A DNA stretch of 64,000 nucleotides from HGM04593 sp045634085 (GTDB taxonomy: Bacteria > Bacteroidota > Bacteroidia > Bacteroidales > Bacteroidaceae): positions 32,454 through 96,453 of the forward strand of contig JAZQZM010000052.1 in the NCBI GenBank assembly GCA_045634085.1. The letters are read 5' to 3'. Position numbers and translations under genes: made by a program. The notes beneath the pieces are model-generated. The model had not been told where the DNA came from, made no database searches, and worked only from the letters and a program-made list of their open reading frames with translations. Positions 32,623-39,854 of the stretch are shown one piece after another. The stretch's first letter is position 1; every line of letters starts with the position of its first letter.

Positions 32623-34494
32623 GTGATTTTCGAGTACGACATACTGGTTATAGGCGCCGGACATGCAGGCTGCGAAGCAGCTGCCGCGGCTGCGAATTTG
32701 GGCAAGAAGACATGCCTGATGACTATCGACATGAACAAGATTGCGCAGATGAGCTGCAACCCGGCCATTGGCGGCATTGCAAAGGGACAGATTGTAAGGG
32801 AGATTGACGCGCTTGGCGGTTACACCGGCATTGTGACAGACAAGGCATCCATACAGTTCCGCATGCTCAACCGTTCAAAGGGTCCGGCAATGTGGAGTCC
32901 GCGTGCACAATGTGACAGAATGAAGTTTAGCCAATATTGGCGAGAAATCCTTGAAAACACTCCCAACCTTGAAATGTGGCAGGACATTGCCACCGAACTT
33001 ATAGTAGAGGGTGGAAAGGCCGTTGGAGTAAGAACGCAGATGGGTGCGGAGTTCCGTGCCGCATGCACAATTGTGACTGCGGGCACATTCCTCAACGGAG
33101 TCATGCACATAGGAAAGGTACAGATTGAAGGTGGACGCACCGCCGAACCTGCAGCCAAAGGATTGACTGAATCCATAACTGCACACGGCATCACATCGGG
33201 ACGTATGAAGACAGGAACCCCCGTACGCCTTGACAGACGTTCAATAAATCTTCAGCTTACCGACATACAGGAGGGAGACAACGATTTCCACCGTTTCTCA
33301 TACAGCAACACACAACGCACGTTGAAACAGCTGCCATGTTGGGGATGCTACACAAACCCCGAAGTACACAGAATCCTCAACGACAGCCTTGATGACTCAC
33401 CTCTGTACAATGGGCAGATTCAGAGCATAGGCCCGAGATATTGCCCAAGCATAGAGACAAAGATAGTGACCTTTGCAGAACGCGACAGACATCTTCTTTT
33501 CCTTGAGCCCGAGGGAGAGACTACCCAAGAGATTTACGTCAATGGTTTCTCATCATCACTTCCAATGGAGGCACAGCTGACAGCACTCCGCAAAATTCCC
33601 GCACTTGAAAATGCCGTCGCCTACCGTCCCGGCTACGCAATAGAATATGACTATTTCGACCCCACCCAACTGAACCACACACTTGAGTCAAAGATTGTAG
33701 CGGGGCTCTATTTTGCCGGCCAGGTAAACGGAACTACAGGCTATGAAGAGGCCGCCGGACAAGGTATCATCGCAGGCATAAATGCGGCACTCAAAATCGA
33801 CGGCAAGGAGTCTTTCGTGCTCCGTAGAGACGAAGCATACATTGGCGTACTCATTGACGACCTTGTAACGAAAGGTGTAGACGAACCGTACCGCATGTTC
33901 ACATCAAGAGCCGAGTACCGCATACTGCTCCGTTCGGACAACGCCGACATGCGCCTTACCGAAAAGGCTTACAGCATAGGACTTGCAACCGAAGAACGCT
34001 ACCAGAGACTTTGCGCAAAAAAAGAGATGATTGCAAAGCTTACCGAGTTTATTGAAAACTTCTCGGTAAAGGCCGACCTCATCAATAAGGGCCTTGAAGA
34101 ACTGGGCACCACCCCACTTGCCCGCGGTTGCAAACTCTCTTCAATAATAGAACGCCCACAGGTGACAATCGAATCTATATCGGAATACATAGTGTCTTTG
34201 AAACGCGAACTTGACAGACTTGGAACCGACCGCAACGAGATTGTCGAAGCAACCGAGATTGGAATCAAATACCGCGGATACATTGAACGTGAAAGAGAAC
34301 TTGCCGAAAAGATGATTCGTCTTGAAAATGTACGCATCAAAGGCAAATTCGACTACAACAGCATTGAGTCATTATCGACCGAAGCGCGCCAGAAACTGAC
34401 AGCCATAAACCCAGAGACACTTGCACAGGCAAGCCGCATCCCTGGAGTATCGCCAAGCGACGTCAATGTACTGTTGGTACTCGTGCGGAAATAA
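32623..34494 (+). CDS. mnmG: tRNA uridine 5-carboxymethylaminomethyl modification enzyme MnmG (GidA)
   Basis: An FAD protein that, with the GTPase MnmE, builds the cmnm5 group on U34 of several tRNAs. The FAD motif is VIGAGHAGCEAAAAAA. The family blocks MNKIAQMSCNPAIGGIAKGQ, GYAIEYDYFDPTQL and MFTSRAEYRILLRSDNADMRL are all present. I prefer the GTG at 32623 (IFEYDILVIGAGHAG), preceded by the purine-rich AGAGGAGGAG, because it gives 623 residues, the family's length; an upstream in-frame start at 32587 or earlier would fall close to or inside the promoter. A parS-like palindrome follows 5 bases after the stop codon. First gene of a run to deoC. Confidence 0.94.
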   Translation: MIFEYDILVIGAGHAGCEAAAAAANLGKKTCLMTIDMNKIAQMSCNPAIGGIAKGQIVREIDALGGYTGIVTDKASIQFRMLNRSKGPAMWSPRAQCDRMKFSQYWREILENTPNLEMWQDIATELIVEGGKAVGVRTQMGAEFRAACTIVTAGTFLNGVMHIGKVQIEGGRTAEPAAKGLTESITAHGITSGRMKTGTPVRLDRRSINLQLTDIQEGDNDFHRFSYSNTQRTLKQLPCWGCYTNPEVHRILNDSLDDSPLYNGQIQSIGPRYCPSIETKIVTFAERDRHLLFLEPEGETTQEIYVNGFSSSLPMEAQLTALRKIPALENAVAYRPGYAIEYDYFDPTQLNHTLESKIVAGLYFAGQVNGTTGYEEAAGQGIIAGINAALKIDGKESFVLRRDEAYIGVLIDDLVTKGVDEPYRMFTSRAEYRILLRSDNADMRLTEKAYSIGLATEERYQRLCAKKEMIAKLTEFIENFSVKADLINKGLEELGTTPLARGCKLSSIIERPQVTIESISEYIVSLKRELDRLGTDRNEIVEATEIGIKYRGYIERERELAEKMIRLENVRIKGKFDYNSIESLSTEARQKLTAINPETLAQASRIPGVSPSDVNVLLVLVRK

Positions 34495-34499
34495 ACAAA

Positions 34500-34515
34500 T
34501 GTTCCACGTGGAACA
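34500..34515. other. parS-like centromere site
   Basis: TGTTCCACGTGGAACA, a perfect 16-bp palindrome that matches the bacterial parS consensus (TGTTNCACGTGNAACA) at every fixed position. It lies in the 64-base gap between mnmG and apt. ParB binds such sites, usually close to the chromosome origin. It is the only copy I see in the window. Confidence 0.85.
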
Positions 34516-34558
34516 ATGCCACAAAACAACAACACAGAACAACCAAAATATTAAAGCT

Positions 34559-35092
34559 ATGAACAAAGAACTTCTGCTGAAAAACCTGAGAAACATCCCC
34601 GATTTCCCAATACCGGGAATCCAGTTCAAAGATGTGACATCTCTTTTTAAGAACCCCGATTGTCTTCGCGAAATGGACGATGCTCTCTATGAACTTTACA
34701 AAGATAAAGGCATCACCAAAATCGTTGGCATCGAGTCACGCGGTTTTGTAATGGCATCTTCACTTGCACTCAGACTAAACGCAGGTTTCGTACCCATCCG
34801 CAAGCCAGGCAAGCTCCCTGCTGAGACAATAAGCGAGACATACGGTAAGGAGTACGGACGCGACACTATCGAGATTCACAAGGACGCCATAGACGAGAAC
34901 GATGTAGTACTCATCCACGACGACCTGCTTGCAACCGGAGGTACAATGCTTGCTGCATATCACCTTGTGAAAAAACTCAACCCTAAAAAGGCAATGATAA
35001 ACTTCCTTATAGAACTTGAAGGTTTAAAGGGCAGAAACACATTCCCTGCCGACGCAGAGATTGAGTGCCTGCTAACTCTTGAAGGCAAATAA
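34559..35092 (+). CDS. apt: Adenine phosphoribosyltransferase
   Basis: Purine-salvage enzyme that makes AMP from adenine and PRPP. The PRPP-binding signature is VVLIHDDLLATGGTML (about 120-135), with GIESRGFVMASSLALRL and PIRKPGKLPAET before it, the Apt fingerprint. The true start is the ATG at 34559 (MNKELLLKNLRNIPDFP), giving 177 residues; the frame is open upstream, but those residues read through the parS palindrome and into mnmG. Its stop overlaps the uvrC start by one base (TAATG). Confidence 0.94.
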   Translation: MNKELLLKNLRNIPDFPIPGIQFKDVTSLFKNPDCLREMDDALYELYKDKGITKIVGIESRGFVMASSLALRLNAGFVPIRKPGKLPAETISETYGKEYGRDTIEIHKDAIDENDVVLIHDDLLATGGTMLAAYHLVKKLNPKKAMINFLIELEGLKGRNTFPADAEIECLLTLEGK

Positions 35093-36915
35093 TGGAGAAG
35101 GAGAAGAGAAGCGAAAGAGAGGAATATCTGAGGGGAATTGTAAACAACCTCCCCGACTCACCTGGCTGCTATCAGTACCTCAATGATAGCGGTGCTATAA
35201 TTTATGTAGGAAAAGCAAAGAATCTCAAACGCAGAGTCTCTTCTTACTTCAACAAGGAACAACAGACATTAAAGACAAAGCTTCTTGTCGCAAAAATTGC
35301 CGACATACGCTATGTCGTTGTAAATAGCGAGGCCGATGCACTGCTTCTTGAGAACAACCTCATAAAGCAGCACAAGCCTCGCTATAACGTTCTTCTGAAA
35401 GACGACAAGACATACCCGTCAATATGCATCACAAACGATTACTTCCCGAAGATTTTCAAGACACGTAAGATAATCAAAGGTGCAGGACGTTACTTCGGCC
35501 CCTACACAAATGCAGGCGCCCTACATGCTTTACTTGAACTCATAAAAGAACTCTACCCGCTACGCACATGCAACCTGAGCATAACACCCGAAGGAGTACG
35601 CAATGCAAAATACAGCGCATGCCTTGAATACCAGATAAAGAAGTGCTGCGCACCATGTATTGCCAAGATTTCCCGCGAGGATTATTTGAAATATATTGAT
35701 GAAGTGACATCCATTCTTAAAGGAGACATAAGAGTACTGCAGGAAAAACTCCTTGGCGAAATGAAAGAAAAGGCAACGGCACTTGAATTCGAGGAGGCAC
35801 AGAAAATAAAGAAAAGGTACGAACTTATCGAGAACTTCAGGACACGTAGCGAGGTTGTCAGCCAGTCAATGACAAACATTGACGTATTCTCAATTGAAAG
35901 CGACGAAAAGAGTGCATTCATCAATTTCCTGCACATAACAAATGGTTGCATAAATCAGGCTTTCACCATAGAATACCAAAAAAGACTCGATGAAAGTGAT
36001 GAAGAATTGATTTCAATGGGCATCATTGAATTGCGCAACAGGTTCGGTAGCACTGCAAAAGAGATAATACTCCCCTTCCCCATCGGAAGCATAATTGAAG
36101 ATACTACAATAACCATTCCACAAAAGGGTGAAAAAGCACGGTTGCTGGCACTCTCAAGACTGAATGTAAAACAATACAGAGCCGACCGCGTAAAGCAAGA
36201 GGAGAAACTCAATCCAGAACAGAAGACGACCCGCATGATGAAGGAGATTCAGGAGGCGCTTCATCTTGAAAAAATGCCGATGATTATTGAGTGTTTTGAC
36301 AATTCAAATATCCAGGGAAGTGACGCAGTTGCTGCGTGCGTCGTTTTCCGTAAACTGAAACCCAGCAAGAAGGATTACAGAAAATACAACATCAAAAGCG
36401 TCATCGGCCCCGATGACTATGCATCGATGCGAGAGGTTGTAATGCGACGCTACAGCCGCATCATCGAAGAGCAGGGAGAACTCCCCAATCTTATCATTGC
36501 CGACGGAGGCAAAGGGCAGATGGAAGCTATGCGTTCAGTAATTGAGGACAGACTTGGACTACAGATTCCTATAGCCGGACTTGTGAAAGACGGGCGGCAC
36601 AGGACATCGGAACTGCTCATTGGAAAAAGTGACGAGGTGATAGGACTCAAGCAGAACACCCCACTCTTCCGTCTGATGACACAGATACAGGACGAGGTGC
36701 ACCGCTTTGCAATCACCTTCCACCGCGACAAACGCAGCAAAAGACAGACTGCATCGGAACTGGACAGTATAAAAGGCATTGGAGAAAAGAGCAAACTATC
36801 TCTTTTACAACACTTTAAGAGTATAAAAAGAATTAAAGAGGCCAGTTTTGACGAAATTTCATCGGTCATCGGAGATGCAAAGGCAAAAATAATTCAGGAC
36901 GCGCTGAAAAAATAG
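35092..36915 (+). CDS. uvrC: Excinuclease ABC subunit C
   Basis: UvrC makes both incisions in nucleotide excision repair. The N-terminal GIY-YIG nuclease is visible (GCYQYLNDSGAIIYVGKAKN), followed by the UVR domain (EFEEAQKIKKRYELIENF), the RNase H-like nuclease (IECFDNSNIQGSDAVAACVV with its Asp, and LIIADGGKGQMEA) and a C-terminal helix-hairpin-helix (LDSIKGIGEKSKLSLLQHF). The length of 607 is standard. Its start overlaps the apt stop by one base. Confidence 0.96.
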   Translation: MEKEKRSEREEYLRGIVNNLPDSPGCYQYLNDSGAIIYVGKAKNLKRRVSSYFNKEQQTLKTKLLVAKIADIRYVVVNSEADALLLENNLIKQHKPRYNVLLKDDKTYPSICITNDYFPKIFKTRKIIKGAGRYFGPYTNAGALHALLELIKELYPLRTCNLSITPEGVRNAKYSACLEYQIKKCCAPCIAKISREDYLKYIDEVTSILKGDIRVLQEKLLGEMKEKATALEFEEAQKIKKRYELIENFRTRSEVVSQSMTNIDVFSIESDEKSAFINFLHITNGCINQAFTIEYQKRLDESDEELISMGIIELRNRFGSTAKEIILPFPIGSIIEDTTITIPQKGEKARLLALSRLNVKQYRADRVKQEEKLNPEQKTTRMMKEIQEALHLEKMPMIIECFDNSNIQGSDAVAACVVFRKLKPSKKDYRKYNIKSVIGPDDYASMREVVMRRYSRIIEEQGELPNLIIADGGKGQMEAMRSVIEDRLGLQIPIAGLVKDGRHRTSELLIGKSDEVIGLKQNTPLFRLMTQIQDEVHRFAITFHRDKRSKRQTASELDSIKGIGEKSKLSLLQHFKSIKRIKEASFDEISSVIGDAKAKIIQDALKK

Positions 36916-36953
36916 GAAAGCTTTGACTACCTTTGTGCAACATACGATACAAG

Positions 36954-37406
36954 ATGAGAGTACTTATACAGAGAGTAAAAAGGGCGTCAGTAACAGTTGA
37001 CGGAAAACTTATATCAGAGATTACACAAGGCCTGCTGGTGTTTGTGGGAATCTGTGATGAGGACAGCAACGATGATATCGAATGGTTGACAAAGAAGATA
37101 GCCAACATACGCCTATTTGATGACGAGAACGGAGTAATGAATCTGTCGGTTACAGACATAGGCGGAGAGCTGCTTGCAGTGAGCCAGTTCACCCTTATGG
37201 CGTCAACTAAAAAAGGCAACCGCCCGTCATACATAAAGGCGGCTAAACCAGATATCTCAATCCCGCTGTACGAGCAGTTCTGCAATGAAATGGAAATTGT
37301 ACTGAACAAACCAATAAAAAGGGGTGTTTTTGGTGCAGATATGAAGGTCGACCTACTCAATGACGGCCCCGTAACAATATTCATTGACTCAAAGAACAGA
37401 GAGTGA
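36954..37406 (+). CDS. dtd: D-aminoacyl-tRNA deacylase
   Basis: DTD removes D-amino acids (and glycine mischarged on tRNA-Ala) from tRNA. The two active-site motifs are present: SQFTLMASTKKGNRPSY (SQFTL) and NDGPVTIFID (GPVT). The 150 residues from the ATG at 36954 (MRVLIQRVKRASV) match the family; a further 7 residues upstream in the open frame are not conserved. The stop codon overlaps the next start by one base (TGATG). Confidence 0.95.
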   Translation: MRVLIQRVKRASVTVDGKLISEITQGLLVFVGICDEDSNDDIEWLTKKIANIRLFDDENGVMNLSVTDIGGELLAVSQFTLMASTKKGNRPSYIKAAKPDISIPLYEQFCNEMEIVLNKPIKRGVFGADMKVDLLNDGPVTIFIDSKNRE

Positions 37407-37744
37407 TGGAAAGAACATCAATAACCATTCAAGAGGCACAGGAACGTGTCGACAAATGGATAAAGGAGTACGGTGTCCGGTACTTTAATGAGATGACCAA
37501 CATGGCCATACTCACTGAGGAGGTAGGTGAGATTGCACGTATAATGGCACGCACATACGGCGAACAGTCCTTTAAGGATGGCGAAAGAAAAGAACTGGGA
37601 GATGAACTTGCCGATGTATTGTGGGTACTAATATGCATAGCAAACCAGACCGGAGTGGACCTTACAGAGGCATTCGAGAAGAACCTCGACAAAAAGACAG
37701 CAAGAGACAGGAACAGACATATTAACAACAAAAAACTTATATGA
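37406..37744 (+). CDS. MazG-like nucleotide pyrophosphohydrolase
   Basis: A 112-residue all-alpha NTP pyrophosphohydrolase. The metal-binding pattern ExxE...ExxD is visible: ILTEEVGEIARIM, then ERKELGDELADVLWVLICIAN. Such proteins hydrolyse non-canonical nucleoside triphosphates, and the preceding gene (proofreading of tRNA charging) and following gene (nucleoside breakdown) fit a housecleaning role. I use the ATG at 37406 that overlaps the dtd stop; a GTG one codon earlier is also possible. Its stop overlaps the deoC start by 4 bases. Confidence 0.88.
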   Translation: MERTSITIQEAQERVDKWIKEYGVRYFNEMTNMAILTEEVGEIARIMARTYGEQSFKDGERKELGDELADVLWVLICIANQTGVDLTEAFEKNLDKKTARDRNRHINNKKLI

Positions 37745-38682
37745 CAATGAACGAGAACTGTAACTGCGGATGCGGTGGACACCACCACCATGCAGATGAA
37801 GAGAGCAAGTACGAGTTCGTTTTGAACGAATACAGCCAGACAATGAGTGACGAAGAGGTTGCTGCTAAAGTCAATAAACTTATCGATGAAAAGGTTGAGG
37901 AAAACAATACACTCGAGGTAAAGAAGTTCCTTTTCAACTGCATTGACCTCACTACCCTCAAATGCACCGACAGCGAGGAGAGTGTAATGGCATTTACAGA
38001 GAAGGTCAACGAGTTCGACGACAAATACCCACACCTCAAGAACGTGGCCGCAATATGCGTATATCCCAATTTTGCAAAGATTGTAAACGAGACACTGCAG
38101 GTTGAGAACGTAGGCATTGCATGCGTGTCGGCTGGCTTCCCGTCATCGCAGACATTCCAGGAGATAAAGGTTGCCGAGACTGCTATGGCAATACATGACG
38201 GTGCTACCGAAATCGACATAGTACTGAGTGTAGGAAAGTTCCTCAGCGGCGACTACGAGGGCGTGTGCGATGAGATACAGGAACTAAAGAGTGTCTGCGG
38301 TGAAAAACACCTTAAGGTCATCCTTGAGACAGGAGCACTGAAGAGTGCCGAGAATATCAAAAAGGCATCGATTCTGTCGATATATTCCGGTGCAGACTTC
38401 ATAAAGACATCAACAGGCAAGGAATCCCCTGCAGCAACACCAGAGGCTGCATACATAATGTGTAGCACCATCAAAGAGTATTACCAGAAAACAGGCCGCA
38501 AAATCGGCTTTAAGCCCGCTGGAGGCATTAATACTGTTCATGACGCACTCGTATACTACACAATAGTAAAAGAGCTCTTAGGAGAGGAATGGTTGACTAA
38601 TGAACTTTTCCGCCTTGGTACAAGCCGTCTGGCAAATCTATGCCTCGGCGAAATCACAGGTGAAGAGACAAAGTTCTTCTGA
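37741..38682 (+). CDS. deoC: Deoxyribose-phosphate aldolase with a Cys/His-rich N-terminal extension
   Basis: DeoC cleaves 2-deoxyribose 5-phosphate to glyceraldehyde 3-phosphate and acetaldehyde. The class I aldolase core runs from about residue 60: IDLTTLKC, ATEIDIVLSVGKFL, the Schiff-base Lys in FIKTSTGK, and GFKPAGGI. The first 60 residues are unusual: after MTMNEN comes CNCGCGGHHHH, which looks able to bind metal, and then an acidic helix. The total of 313 residues is longer than the 220-260 of typical DeoC. It starts at ATG 37741 (overlap ATGA) or 2 codons later. Last gene of the run, followed by a hairpin. Confidence 0.93.
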   Translation: MTMNENCNCGCGGHHHHADEESKYEFVLNEYSQTMSDEEVAAKVNKLIDEKVEENNTLEVKKFLFNCIDLTTLKCTDSEESVMAFTEKVNEFDDKYPHLKNVAAICVYPNFAKIVNETLQVENVGIACVSAGFPSSQTFQEIKVAETAMAIHDGATEIDIVLSVGKFLSGDYEGVCDEIQELKSVCGEKHLKVILETGALKSAENIKKASILSIYSGADFIKTSTGKESPAATPEAAYIMCSTIKEYYQKTGRKIGFKPAGGINTVHDALVYYTIVKELLGEEWLTNELFRLGTSRLANLCLGEITGEETKFF

Positions 38683-38690
38683 TACAGTCA

Positions 38691-38738
38691 CAATAAAAGC
38701 GATGGCAGCTATCATGATAGCTGCCATCGCTTTTATTG
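38691..38738. terminator. Bidirectional terminator between deoC and the polyprenyl synthase gene
   Basis: A perfect 24-bp inverted repeat without spacer (38691-38714 / 38715-38738). Its outer part, CAATAAAAGCGATGG, gives an A/T-rich base on either strand. Confidence 0.85.
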
Positions 38739-38746
38739 GTTACCTA

Positions 38747-39715
38747 TTACTTTTCTCTTTTAATAACGTAATCGATATACGCTACAAACGCGTCATTTAT
38801 ATCCTGTGGAATGCCTTCAGGAAGCACTGCAAGCGCCTCGTTACGGTAGTGTTCAATCATCTTTTCAGCATAAGCTATACCACCCTCCTCAATCGATATT
38901 TTTATGAGCTGTCCTATCTCATTGTCATCAAGAGACTCTGCACTTGCCAGTTTCAGACGTATCGGTTCAAGCAAAGGATTCACACTCTCACGCAAAACGT
39001 ACAATGCAGGAAGTGTCACCTTACCCTCACGCATGTCACTGCCGGTAGGTTTACCTACATCGTTTGAATAGTAATCGAAGATATCATCCTTTATCTGGAA
39101 ACATATTCCTACGTTTTCACCGAACTTTTTGAATCTCTCCAACATATCAGCATCACCATCGCATGAATAGACCGCACACGCACAACTGTACACAAACAAA
39201 GAAGCAGTCTTGTTCTTTATGACATTTATATAATTCTCTTCACAATAATTGCCATTGTGCTGCAACTCAACCTGCATGACCTCACCATGTGCAAGTGATT
39301 TTCCCAATACAGCCACATCTTTAACAATCCGGCAATCACCGGTCTCAGCAGCATTATGTATTGATTGTGCCAATATATAATCACCGGCAAGAACTGCAAC
39401 ACTGTTTTTATATTTCGATTTTACAGACTCACGTCCACGTCTTTTGTCACTCTCATCAAGTACATCATCATGAAGAAGACTTGCTGTATGCAACAACTCC
39501 ATAGCAGAAGCAGAAGCCAGGACTTTAGCATCTACACCACCAAGGCATTTCGCTACCAACAACAACAGGATAGGGCGCATTTTTTTACCTGTACCCTCTT
39601 TGACATATGTCAAAACCTCCTCAAGCATCGGCAGGTTACTTTTAAACTGAGAATCGAAATAACTGTTGAACATAGCCATCTCTTTCTCTATCGGTCTCGT
39701 TATTATATCCAACAT
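38747..39715 (-). CDS. Polyprenyl diphosphate synthase (trans-isoprenyl family)
   Basis: Elongates isoprenoid diphosphates, probably to the octaprenyl length for the menaquinone side chain. Both aspartate-rich motifs are present: the first is LLHDDVLDESDKRRG, the second QIKDDIFDYYSND. GKKMRPILLLLVAK is the conserved region I. I use the ATG at 39715 (MLDIITRPIEKEM), giving 322 residues. Chain length cannot be read with certainty: the residues before the first motif (MELLHTASLLHDD) lack the bulky block seen in short-chain enzymes. Confidence 0.9.
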   Translation of the reverse strand: MLDIITRPIEKEMAMFNSYFDSQFKSNLPMLEEVLTYVKEGTGKKMRPILLLLVAKCLGGVDAKVLASASAMELLHTASLLHDDVLDESDKRRGRESVKSKYKNSVAVLAGDYILAQSIHNAAETGDCRIVKDVAVLGKSLAHGEVMQVELQHNGNYCEENYINVIKNKTASLFVYSCACAVYSCDGDADMLERFKKFGENVGICFQIKDDIFDYYSNDVGKPTGSDMREGKVTLPALYVLRESVNPLLEPIRLKLASAESLDDNEIGQLIKISIEEGGIAYAEKMIEHYRNEALAVLPEGIPQDINDAFVAYIDYVIKREK

Positions 39716-39786
39716 AACTGAAAATTGATATAAAAACAAAATGTCAAGACAATAGTTCGAACACCATTGACCCTAACTAAATTAGA

Positions 39787-39819
39787 CAAAAGTAACAAAA
39801 AAAACTGTCAGGTAGCAAA
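39787..39819 (-). promoter_or_regulatory. Probable promoter of the polyprenyl synthase gene
   Basis: On the minus strand TTTG (39816-39819), 21 bases and TACTTTTG (39787-39794). It faces polA, which has a -7-like TACGTTTG at 39833-39840 on the plus strand but no clear -33 box. Confidence 0.55.
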
Positions 39820-39854
39820 AAATGTGTATTTTTACGTTTGATTACAATAAAAAA

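Noticed and set aside
34421..34558. N-terminal extension of apt reading through the parS palindrome (MFHVEQC)
   Set aside because: Family members start at MNKELLL; MFHVEQ is just the translation of the palindrome.
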